Source: Valencia hispanica
Lineage: Eukaryota; Chordata; Actinopteri; Cyprinodontiformes; Valenciidae
Direction of reading: 5' to 3'
NCBI GenBank assembly: GCA_963556495.2
Contig: OY747712.1
Span: 31,516,235-31,580,234 of the forward strand
DNA: 64,000 bases
The translations under genes were made by a program, and so were the position numbers. Positions 13,995 through 26,500 of the stretch are shown here, piece by piece; the stretch's first letter is position 1; every line of letters starts with the position of its first letter. A model generated the notes under the pieces. The model saw nothing but the letters and a program-made list of their open reading frames with translations, was not told where the DNA came from and made no database searches.

Positions 13995-15194
13995 GAAGCA
14001 CTGTTGGCTTTATTGGCAGAGCCGTGGCTTGGCCACCCATTCAGGGCTCAGTCACGGCCACTTAGAGCGCAGCAGACTCAGGGATTCAGACTAGCTGTGA
14101 TCCAATGACATGTATTTATAATGAGGGGGCTGCTGGGACGTCTTTGTTGGACAGACACAACTTCTGTATAAGGGTGTGGTTGCGTGTGTGTGCGTGTGTT
14201 TGTGTGTGTTCGGAGAGGCTGAACTGAAAGAAACTCAGAAAGCCCAACTGTTCTAGCTCACTCCTCATAGCAGGGCCTCAGCAAACGTTACATTTTTTCT
14301 GTGTGATCCAGCTTGTCTTAGTTTTTTTTTTTTTACCTTTTTAATATGATAACAAGAGGACCTAGAATTTCTATTTTAAACACATGTAAGGTTTAATAAA
14401 CAGTTAATCATGCATACACATATTTTTAGATTCTGCTTGAGATTACCTTTAATCACAAGGATTGGTCATACAACTCTGCCACATCATGAAATTCTATATT
14501 TTGTCAATTTGTAGATTAAAAGAACCCCTAAATAAATTTGTTAAACTCTAAGCATTTTTTTAAATGTAAGACTCAACAAAATTGATAAAGTTCAAAATAG
14601 TTTTAGGATGGTTCTAACCAATTAATTGTCATCTTTTTATAACAATTTTCATAGAATTATTTTACTGAAATGAATTTGTTTAATTCTTATTAATTGCGTT
14701 TCACATTGAAAGTATAAAGTGTAAACACAACCGGCAAAATTTGATCAGTCATACTATTGGTTCTGCTGAACAAAACCAAATAAAAATCACTGCTTGCTCC
14801 TCAACAGTAGAGTGTCACATCAGAGTATTTTGATCTATAGCATGTCTCTGAAAATTCTTACTCTAAAATCCTCTAAATATACATTAAAGCCTACAAACTC
14901 AGATTGATCAATACGAAGTAAGCTACACCAGATGAATAAGTGCAAAGTTTCCAAGCTCCACAAACAAGTCTTATGGATGCAAAACAACCTCCCTATCACA
15001 CCAAGAATACCTGCGGGGACCTCTTGGCAGTAGAACTATGACTACCATGCAGTTTCACTGTTTCTTTATGAAGCCCTCTGGTTGGTCCTCTGTGCTAACC
15101 CCTCCCCCACATAAAAAATAATTGAAACTGGAAAAAATAGTTTGATATCTTTAAATCCCCACGCAAGCCCTTTATCTTTTTTTATGTATGTATA

Positions 15195-15380
15195 TATACA
15201 ACAACATAGTGTCTTCGGTCAGAGGCTTTTTCAGTGCTGTTTTAATACAGACCGCTACAGGAGAGCCTTCCTGCCCACAGCCATCAGCATCTACAACAAT
15301 TATTTGAAGAAAATTGTATGAGTTACAACATTTAATTTCCCTCTGAGGTTAATAAATTATTTTTCAATTGAATTGAATTT
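15195..15380 (+). mobile_element. 3' end of a non-LTR retrotransposon (Jockey/L2/Rex1-like)
   Basis: Decayed C-terminal coding sequence of a LINE is readable (the FLPTAISIYNNYLKKI type of tail at about 15265-15320). It is followed by a short 3' untranslated region with tttaatttccctctgagg and an aataaa-like segment, then an imperfect GAATT tail. The same 3' end recurs at 46720-46968 and 57478-57540, which identifies it as a dispersed family. It is 5'-truncated, as is usual for LINE copies. Confidence 0.75.
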
Positions 15381-16779
15381 CTAGCTAAGATATTTTATTC
15401 ATTGACAACTGCTTATAAGTTAAAAGTTCAGGTAGCGAGCATCTTTGACTTCCGTTTCCGTATAAGCTCGGTCACTTAACTAGCTTATGCTGACACAAAC
15501 TTTTTAATCTGTTCTCACAATTTGGCATAAAAGGTTTTCCTCCTGAAAAACACACCTAAAATGTTTCCTTCATTGGAAATTGCCTTACGTTAAGAAGCTC
15601 AGAATTTATCAGTCGCTAAGCTGTTTGAAGGTTGCAAACATTTAAAATCTCTTAAAATGTGGCCTTTAGACCTATCTGTCAACCACAGCCAAGATGTGTT
15701 GTTTGTTAGCCCTGACTGCCTCAGGGTTAAGAAGCTCCGCTTGCTAGCACATTTGATGTTAGCATTAACACTGTCACTAAACAAGCTAATTCCGGAAACA
15801 AACCCTAAATTATTGCCCCAACATAGGTCTTATGCTTGTTCTTAACTTTTACTAAACTGATATATTCATAATCCAACCTGAATCAATTTTTCAGCCTACC
15901 ACTCTGTACTGGAAGAATAAGGAACAACACCGAATTAGAATAACCGTTGATTCAACCAACATCTCCAAATCAATTCAAATCAAAATATTTAGGCAGGTTT
16001 TGAAACCAAATTAAAATAAAATGTTACTGCTAATGAACATTACCTTCACAGACTAATATGCCTATTTAACATTTAAATTATTTGAATGCTTAATCTTCAA
16101 TTGTCTCTCCAATTCCCTTTTGCAGTGTTGTCCCCTAAAGCAGTTTCACATTTCATAAAAATAAAAAAAACTTAGAACAATTATATTTATTGCCATAATG
16201 TCCCATGGTCTATTGCTATGTTCTTTACTATTAACTTAGTCTGATATAAAGTGTACAGAAGGTATTTTTCAGTAAAGACATAAAGTAGAAATTAAACACA
16301 TCACTTATTAAATCTGTTGCATTTTCCCTCATATTCAGATATATTTTTATCTCTTATTTTGTTGTTGCAACATTTGTTGTTAAGCTTTTTAGTGTTGTTA
16401 GGACGGATGAAGATTCATGGAAATCTTTCCTAACATAACTGACCAATGATTGAAGCCATCATCTCTTCCAGAGCAAAACCCCTCTTTGTTCTCATCTTCA
16501 TAAACAATCCTATTTTTTTCTCCTGCAAAGCCATACTGTTGGAGCAGTGCCACAATAGGCCTGAAGCAACGCAAAGTGTAACATATGGTGTTGCTGAATG
16601 ATTTAAATGAACACTCTTCCTCCTTCATAGATTGGAGTACGAAAGTCAGAACAAATCAGGATTAGCTGCCGTTCTTCTGCTAGTCAGGTTCTTATCATGT
16701 TCAGTCTTGACGTTGCAAAACCAGACAGCAGAACGTTGAGTGTGTCTGCTTTCCCTGCTGGCATAATTGTAGGGTCTCC

Positions 16780-16907
<128 letters not shown>

Positions 16908-19020
16908 TCTTGATGTTCCAGACTTTTAGGGTCAAAGGTGATTGAGTGCAGACTGAGATACAGACTGATTTGGTGGTGATGAGGAGGGTGTGTCCTTTGT
17001 AACTCCTTCAGCAATACAAAAAAAGTCCATATTATCAGTTATATTTTAGGGAATCTCTCTAATCCCAAAGACTAATCTGAAAAATGTTTTGAAAGTTTCT
17101 GTGTCTTTATCACAAAGTCCTTTTGTTAATTTTGTCTTTCTTATTCTTGTATTGCAGATTGAAGATATGCTGGGACGTTTGACTCACAGATATGACACTT
17201 CTTCATAATAGTTAATGTTCTGACACAAGCATTTAGTGGAAGCCTACCATTTAACTTAGCAGTACCATCTTAACTATTTGGTATATAAACACATTTTTCT
17301 CAGTTGTGCCTTGAACTGTTTTACTGCTAACAAACTCCTGTCTCTTGGTTATTTACAGTATAAAAATCACATTTAAGTGTAGCAGGCTTAATTATGGTGT
17401 ATTACAGTTTTAGATTGCATTATTATTTTCACCTCCAGGTTTCACTGCTGTGTTTGCTTCTGCTGTGTGAGACTTTTTAATTGATATGTTGTGCTTAAGA
17501 CAACTTAAAAGTAGAAATACTCTGTCATCTAATTTGATTTGGTACAAAGTAAATACAAATGTACATCTTTACACTTTATCTGAAATATCGGTGCAATGTA
17601 ATACACCAAAACACAATTAAATCAAAACTGTTTTTTGTTTTTCACTAGTCTTTAGGAGGATGTGTTTCATTGAAATTATTCTAATTCATTCATGTGTTTC
17701 TAAAAGGGCCTGAGTGGAGACTTTAAAATGTAATATATGGTCAATAAACAGACAATTCTACAACATCTTTCTTCACTGATTTTGGTGTTTTGTCTTCTGT
17801 TTTACAATTTTCATACTAAACAGATAATTGTCAAATGTGTGTTTCTATTGACAGTCATTTTTCCAATTGTTATTTTCAACATAATTAATACCCTAAATTA
17901 ATAATTTCAAAGGAAAAATAATTCATTATATAAAAATACTACACAATAAAATATGTCAATTATTTTTAGAGGCCTGATAAAGTCAAACTAAGCTGCTGTT
18001 GAGGTGAAAAAAAGTCAACCCTCTGATCCAAAGCCAAGTAAGAAATACTGAATATGATTGGCTACATTGACTACAACATTGAAAACAAAATTGTCACACA
18101 AAAAAGAAAATACACAGATTTTTCTCTCTGGTGGTCAAATATTTAAAAGCATTTTGGCCTGCAAAACTCTACACTGGCCTTTATGGTATGGCAAGATTTT
18201 TTTTTTCTTATTTAAACCGCTTGCAAATTTGAACAAAGAGGGGGGGGGGACAATTGCTTTTACTGCTATCAGTGACTTATAAAAATACATTTTTAAAAGG
18301 TATTAGATTTTTTAAAAGGTATTGCTTTTCTTAGAACAGCAGCAAAATAATTACCATGTGAGCTAAAAGATTTAAACAGTGTAAACATTAACACATTTAT
18401 CAGTTTGTTTTTTTCTTGAGGTGCAAGTACATCAGTTCAGAGTTTCAAATAGGTTTTCAATAGTAATACTATAAAAAACAGTTTTAACATTTAACCTAAA
18501 GGGAACAAATGGAAATGAAAGCAATGTTTCCTGTGATGTTTTTATTGTGGGTGCAAACATCATCTGAATAAATGCAAATTGACTCTGCCTCCATCCGGCA
18601 TCATGCCAAGTATCTATAGCAACCACATCCTTCAACAGCCCCCATCCTTCTCACTCTCATTCAGTCTTTAATTAGCCTTCTGTCTTGCCCTTAGCTGATT
18701 TCTTACTGTGCCTTATATTTCCTACATTAGGAAAAATCCGTACAAAGAGTCTAGCGGTCCATAAAGAGAGCAAAGCGAATATAACTGCTGATTTAGAAAA
18801 AAAAATACAAGCATTCATGATTGAATCAAATTTCTAAATTCCTTTTTGGCCTGAAAAAAAATAAGAACCTAATTTCAACCCAAACATCATATATTGTATT
18901 ATATGCTCCAATATAATTATATTAAATCACTCATATCCGTTTTTTTTACTTTCTTCACAACACTGTGATGCGTTCACGGTCAAGTTCAAAGCGTGAATGC
19001 GGCCTCGGTCAAACAAACCA

Positions 19021-19170
19021 CTACTCCAGGGCAGAGCCTCCGTCTTCAGCCATTAGAACAAGGCTGTTCCGCCCCCCGCCGGCTTTAATAAGCCGCTGCA
19101 GGTTCGAGGAGGCCACGTATTTGTGGGGGTAAAGCGCCCTCCAGGGGAAAAAACATGTTGTTACACACTG
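19021..19170 (-). other. GC-rich exon-like segment, unidentified
   Basis: On the minus strand a pyrimidine-rich tract followed by AG (ttttttcccctggag, about 19140-19154) precedes an open frame of about 40 codons. That frame includes NLQRLIKAGGGRNSLVLMAE and ends in TAG at 19021-19023. The GC content is far above that of the surrounding DNA. This is compatible with a last coding exon, a conserved noncoding element or chance. No partner exon was found and the protein is not recognised. Confidence 0.25.
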
Positions 19171-22100
19171 ACAATGTGTAGGGTGTGGGTGAAGGGTGCA
19201 AGGGCAGCATGGAGAAAATAACCAAAACATATGGTCGGCATGTAGATCAAACTAAATGTTGCTATGGGGATTTGGTGACCCCCAAGATGTCACTTTTCCC
19301 CCTGGTCACTGTACAAGACTACTAGCCTTGCTTCACACAGTTCCAGTTTGTCTTTCCTATCTTGAACAGTTTATCATTATAATTCCAGAAAGTGTGGCAT
19401 CAGTTCTTTTATTCAGGATTTTAACCATTTTCTTACCAGAGTTGAAACTAATCATAGAGGGTGCTGTATTACATATAAATATATAACAAACATAGACACA
19501 CTGGAAACAGATGAAAACAAATCACTGCACTATGAATATCCAGTTTTATTTGAAGAATTTGATATTTGAAGATATTCACACAGATGCATCATCAACGCTA
19601 TAGACTGGACACATAATGTGGTTATTTAGTAGCTATGTTACATTCATTTGGCACAAATTAATGAGTTACAAATACAGCTGCACTCAAAGAAAATCCCACA
19701 ATATTATCCACTGCAGCACAGAACTGATGTCAAAGGTTGTTTTTTTTCCCCTTAAAGTAAAGCTGCTGTCATCCAATTTTATCCAATTGTGCAACAAGCA
19801 AAACATTCAAGTTTGTGGCATTTTTCTGATTGTCTTTGTCATCTCTATAGAGAAGTAGACATTAAATATAATTTTTTGGATCATTTTAAAATCTTTAAAT
19901 CAGCTCAAAAGGTGTTGGAATGAACTGGGAGTCTTATATACTAACAATAAAACCTCAGACAAAAATACTCTGCAAGGCAGTTAAAGTTTTACAAAATTCA
20001 CATAGCAACTCTTGACCTATGCAGTAGTTATTACATTCAGTCACTGAAATTAAAACTTCTTTCCAACTGCGGCTTCTTAAATAGTCATTTCCAAACCAGG
20101 TAAAAACCTTGATAGATTTTAGCAGAAAAAAGGCTATTGTTGCTAGGCACTTGAGTGTAAGGAATTAGCCTTTATTCAGGCCTTAGTTACCGTGTTATTT
20201 GAGCCTCACACACTGGCTCTGACGTTACGCTGGTTACAGACTCAAAGCTTGTCACTACGGGGTTGGATCAGGAATTGATATGAATGTAATTGACATTTAT
20301 TAGCTCCCTGCAGCTGATAGGAGAGGTGTCTCTGATCGTTGGAAATAAGCTCTACAAAATATCACAGAATAATAACCAAACAGGTTGCTTTGTGCTGCTG
20401 CACAGAGGATTACAGGGCAGGACTGGAGTGTAATAGACTAAATAAAGATGGGAATTTATTAAACTACTTTCCTAAAGGTCAACGCTAGAACACTTCAAAC
20501 TTTGCTGGTTACATAAAAAATTTTCTTCATATCTGCTAAACAAATGGGAGACTTTTTTATATTGATGCAGATGTGGATCAAATTCTGCTAAACTAAGTGT
20601 CTAATTGGTTCCTTTACAGAGTCAGGAAGTGAAATGTCATTTGTGCTCAATCACTGCTAATTACTCCAGTGGTAGTAAACAATCAGTACATAAAACATTG
20701 TTTGAAAAGCAATCTTTTCTGCTGCTTGCGAAACTCAGAAGCAATTAAAACACACACAAATTTTTTTGTTGAGATACACAAATTACAAAGTGTTAATAAA
20801 TTATTTTATAGAGCTAGTCAACATTTTGACAATTTTGCGCTTCAGTATCTCTCAGCTGAATAAAACCCTCCACACTCATTAGCACCACTGCTTAAAAAAA
20901 ATAAGTGTAAAGAGTTTTGAAATAAACTATTTTTATTACAAAAGCATAATTAGACACTGATTTCTTTTATTCATTTCTTTTAGAAAACTCCAACCTTTAA
21001 TCAGTACATTCATTCAGCGGAGGAAAATTTTAATTTATTTTTTTACTGGAACTGAACTTATTGGCAGCTCTAAGAATTTATATTGTTTTGGGGGTTTTTT
21101 TACGTTTTTTTCAAAGTCTAGGGCGTTTTAATTATTTACAACTCCAGTCTCTGAGGAATAAATATGACTAGAGGCCCATTTCTCTTAGCAGCTTTTTAAA
21201 AAGGTAAAAAAACAAGAGAACGTGCCATCCAATTAAGGCTCTAAATCTTCTAGGTTCTAAATCTTCTGACACAAGGGAACAGCTAGTCTTATAACTAGAC
21301 AATATCTACATGTCGGCACATTGTAGCTTCAGCCAGATGAGACTAAGATTTTTGGCAAAAAACAAAACGTTGGAGCTGGGTATGGTGTGAAACAAAGGAA
21401 GAATAGGCGGGGAAGGACCTTATGTCGGCCGTTTAGTACAGTGATGGATCTGTAATGCTGTGGGCCGGTTTTTCTTCCAAAAGGCCCTAGGAGTGCATGA
21501 CAGCACTAAATCTGAAAAATATGTTGGCCTTTAAAAAACAAAACAAAAAAAAAAACAGATATATTGTCACTGGGGGAAAAAAATGTATTTTAAAATGTAT
21601 TTTAGTGGGATCCCCCCACCAAACATGAACAAATGTACTCAGATGATTTATTATCATGTGTAATACGTAAAATACACATTTTTAAAAGGCTATGTTTATA
21701 CATCTTTACCAGGGATGCAAACAAGTGTGGAGGGCTCAAAAATGAAACGCATTAATCATAGATTAAATCATGTTCTATAGCCCCAGAAGGGTTCAAATAA
21801 AAAGCCTATCCTGTATATGAGCTCTCCAGTCTGTCTGTTTTGTGTGGTGCGTGCCATGACCTGACCCCTGCTCATTTAACAGCTCAACCATTCTGTCTTG
21901 GTATGCTAGTTCTAAGTATAGAAACCACTGGCACTCTTCAGTGACAGTCGGCCTGAATCAATAATGTCCCAGTGTTACGCTGCCAAACTTAAAGTAAAAT
22001 GAGCAATTTGGCTGTAAAACAGGTCCTTTGTTTGACACAAGATCACAATATGGATTACTTAGATAAAGACAACGCCGATAACACTATAAAATGTACAAGA

Positions 22101-22982
22101 AAACATTTAAAAATCACATATTTAGGAGTTTGCATATTTCTAGTCAGCTTATCCTGTCAGCCCCTGCTGCTACAACTCTACACGATTAACCCTGCCTAAA
22201 AGGGAGAATTTAAAGTTTATTCAGTGACCTTTTAAAAGCTCAGCCGATTATCTTTTCTCTTCTAAAAAAAATTATATAATTTTATTTAAACACACCATGA
22301 AGCTGTCACTACTGACAGCAAACGGAAGACATCACTCGTATACAGATAAGGAGGGTAATTAAAATGCATGTCTTGAACATCTTCAGTCCTCAACACTCTA
22401 GTTAAAAACAAATTAGCATGTTGCCATAGCGTCCGCAGCAACAGGACAGTACTCTTCACAATGGTGATATTCACTAGGAGGTGTTTTACTGGATTACATC
22501 AGATAGGTGTTCAATTAAAGGGAGAGATCTGAATTATTAATTATATTTTGCGACGTGTATTACTCATGACCACATGTCAGGGGGCACAAAACCGGCCCTG
22601 ATCAAATTGGACAGATGCAATCGTTTGAAAAAGCTACTATTTTTTGACTGAAATCAACATAAACAACATGGCCACTCTTAATACTTAACTGTCTTGGCAC
22701 CTGCATAAAACAGCTCGTCTTATTTGTTCATCAGAGGTCGCAGTTGAAAACAACTTTGAACTTTTGATCTCATATATAAACTAACCCACTTGCTGTGGTT
22801 AATGCTATTACCTGCTGTGCTGGGAGAAAAAAACAACAACTTTGTATTTAAACGTACAAATTTATAGCCTGCAAACTCAGATTATAACCTTTGGCTTAAT
22901 TGCTTAAAAGCAATGTGAGACCTCTGTCAGTAGCTCTACACTTTCCCAGGAATCCTCTCTCCACAGGGCTGGACCATTACGA

Positions 22983-22988
22983 TTTATT
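22983..22988 (-). other. Candidate poly(A) signal of slc25a42
   Basis: An AATAAA hexamer on the minus strand, about 216 bases beyond the slc25a42 stop codon. It is the first canonical signal found downstream of the stop. No transcript evidence. Confidence 0.35.
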
Positions 22989-23203
22989 TGCAAGCAATAA
23001 ACTGATCATATTGCACTTGACAACAGGTTGGAGTAGGCACGTTCAGCTTACATCTCAACCCAGGGAATCTATTGTTGGTCATTGTGCGCTTGTTTCTTAC
23101 CACTAATAAACATTCTCTCAGTTTCCCGTTCTGCTTCACGTCAAACAGTTTTATGGGATGATGTCACTCCGCTCTCATCGATGTCCCTTCTGGGTCTCTG
23201 GTA

Positions 23204-23526
23204 CTACTGGGTATATCCCATTTGATGCACCTTCCTCAAGAGAATCTGCGTAAGGTCAAAGGTGGTGAAGCTGATCCCCACGGCGATAGGTCCTTTGACC
23301 CAGTTCATGCTGAGACCTTTGTAGAGTCCTCGGATGAGCCCCTCCTCGGACACGATGTCCTTCATGGTGCCCAGGATGGTGCCGTAAGTGTGACCCGTCA
23401 CCCCTGCGGTCTGCATGCGCCGCCTCACCACATCCAGCGGGTAGGACGCCGACTGGCCAATCAGGCCGGCACAGGCTCCAAACGCCAGACGTTCATAAGA
23501 GTAAGGCTGAGCGCGGTCGCTGTGGT
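23204..23526 (-). CDS. slc25a42: slc25a42 last coding exon
   Basis: 323 bases encoding carrier repeat 3 with [20 protein letters not shown] and the highly conserved C terminus, stop TAG at 23204-23206. Acceptor cttctcccgtgcag. The tail after the conserved LTQILLRK is several residues longer than in human. Confidence 0.95.
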
Positions 23527-26500
23527 CTGCACGGGAGAAGAAGTTATAAGACGGGAGTACCTTTTAAAAGGTTTTTACACCCCTTGAACTTTTCCACACA
23601 TTTTGTCACAGTCTAAAACACTGCTATCAATCCATTTTATTGACATTTTATTTGCTAGACCAAAACAAAATTGTGAAGTGGAAGAATAACTAAAAAAATA
23701 GATTTAAAAAAGATTGTTGTGCAATTGTATTTAGCCCCTTTTATTCTGATACCCTAAAATAAATTCCAATGCAAGCATTTACCATAATAAAACACCTAAT
23801 TAGTAAATGGAGTCATGTTGTGTGCAATATACACTCAGAATAAATCCAGCTGTTCTGTGAAGGTTCTCAGAGGTTTGTTAGAGAACATTATTAAACAAAG
23901 AGCATCCTGTTGAAAAGCTCTATGTCTTGGCAGCATCATGCTGTGGGGATAGGTTCTTTAATCAGAGACAGAAAGCTCTTGCTGGGTTGAAGGCAAGATT
24001 AACTCAGCTAAAAACAGGGCAATTCAGGCAAAGAACCTGTTAGAGGCTGCAAAGACTTGAGACCGGGAGGGAGGCTCACCTTTCAGCAGGACAACTGTAA
24101 GCAGGCAGTGAGTGCTACAAAGGAATCGCTTAGTCAAAGTCTAAATCAATTGGGAAAGCTTGAAAATTAATGTTTACAGACTCAACCCATCCTATTTAAC
24201 TAAATTTAAGCAGTTTTGCAATGATTAAAAGGAAAATATTTCCATTAATGTGCAAAGCAGTAAGAGACATGTGGACCTACACAATGTTGAATATAAGGGT
24301 ATAAATACAAATATATGCAACTCTTTAAAAAAATTGTTTAAAAAAACCCATGAAGAATCTTCCCTTTAGGTGTAAATTTTAGTCCTAATGTTCATCGTTG
24401 TGATTTTTTTTTATCATGGTAAAAAATTTTTATTTCTCATTATAATTGATGTTTCTTTACCCCCAAAAAATGACATATTGTTGCAATTACTATTATGCAT
24501 TACTCTGTGTTGATCTATCACATAAGCCCCTCAATTAAAGACATTAAAGGGGTGTAAAATAACAGTATTACAGAAATTCATGGGGGCACGTTAGTTTTAC
24601 ATAATTTGTTTTGTGTAAAGAAATTAATTAATTTCAAACCATTTAATACCTGCGTGCAACTTTTTTAGTGTTTCATAAGTAAAGAAGCTGAGACCAGCGT
24701 AGGGGACGACACCAAGGATGGTCGGAGCGAAACCTCGATACAATGTCTTCAAGCCCTCTTCTCGAGAGATCCGCACAAACACGTGCAGAATGTTGCTGTA
24801 CCTAAACAGACAAAAATAAAACGTAACATCATTCTGCGTGTCCTTTTTTGTTGTTGCTGTGAGAGTAAAATGGATAAAAACAAGTTATAGCGGCATGCTT
24901 TGCAGAGTATAGCTCTTTTCCCACATGGATGTCAGTCTAAAGGACAGCTGAGTCTTGGCTGAGCAGCTGACATCCCTCAAACAGGGAACAGCAGACCTCT
25001 TACTTGGTCTAGTGGTGCTCAAATCCTGTCCTCAAGGAGCCAGTGTGTTTTAGATGTGCCCCATCTCAAACATGGCTGAGCTGAATTACCTACTCAGCTT
25101 CCTGTCAAGTGCTGCAGATACCTAATGAACCGTTCATTTAAGTTAGGCGTGTTTAACCAGGAAAACATCCCTTGAGGAGAAATTAGATTGCTGCTAAATT
25201 TGTTCAAATCTACATTGTGTAATTTTACAACATTCATTGTTATTAAATATCCAATTCCTTTATTCTGGTTGCAGCACACTGCCTCAGAATAAAGTGTGAA
25301 TTGGACCCAGCCTGACTTCCAGTTAAGTCCTAATCAGAGTCTAGACTTTGAAAATCACTACAACTAATTATTTCTAAAGATGCACGATTATGTCTGGCTG
25401 CAGGTATTCTGCCATACAATTGCATATTTAATCTTATTTGTAAAGAGTGTAACCCAGCTAAAATATCTCTACATAATGGTCCAGCAGTTACTATTAAAAT
25501 CTTGCCAGGTTTACTGAAGAATGTTTAGAAACTATGAAAAATGGCCTTACATTTCCTTGGGTGTTACAGCCATTCTGGCTCTCACCATGTCCAGAGGATA
25601 GGTCAGCATGGCTGCGGTGGTCCCAGCCAAAGACCCAGCCATCAACCTTGGGATTGGAGGGAGGACTCTAGAACAAGGACAGGAAAGCACAAATTCATCC
25701 TACCCCCTTTAACAATGAGGTTTACAAGCAAGGTGACCAAAATAAAGTACACTTACTTCCCCTGAAAGCCATAATATCCCCCCAGCAGCCTTTTGTACTG
25801 CTCGTGTGCACAGAACTGGATGGCGGCGTACGGGATTACTCGCACCATCGTAGCAGAGTTCCCCCTCCACAAACTGAAGAAGCCATCCTTCAGGTAGGTG
25901 CGGTAGATCAGCTTATAAGCTTCCTGTAACACAAAAACTAATTAATAAAAATAATAAATTGAAATTATGTGCCGTTAATATCTTTCTCAACCAAATCGTG
26001 TCTTGATTGTTAAATTAGATTTTTGATTAACCAGATCAAAACATGTGACAAATTCCACTTTTTGGTTTAAGTAACTTTAAATATTTGATGCTCTTCCTCA
26101 GACATACCTTGGCAGAGAATCTTGCTGAAGACACTGAAAGAAAACCACAAATATGAATAGTATAATTAATCTCCATACATCATATTTTTTTGCAATTCAT
26201 TAGGATCCTTCACCATGTGAAACTAAATGTAGCTCAGTACCGCATCTCACTTGCCTTGGAAGATGATTTTGGTTCTGTCCAACGGGGCCACAGCGGTCTT
26301 GGCCACGGCTCCGGCTAAAGCCCCAGAGAAGAGCGAGTTGAGGATAGATCGAGTATGCTGGACGCCCTGTGTAGCCATGGAGAAACCCTCTTATTCTTAA
26401 CAGTGAGATGCTGTTTATCATTAAGCCAGAGCTACTGTAGGATAGATGCAAATAATCACACAAGCAGATGTTATATTAACCAAACTTAACATAAAGCTGC

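Noticed and set aside
26200..26463. 87-codon minus-strand frame over slc25a42 exon 3
   Set aside because: It is in the wrong frame. The conserved SLC25A42 sequence ([11 protein letters not shown]) is read in another frame bounded by splice sites.
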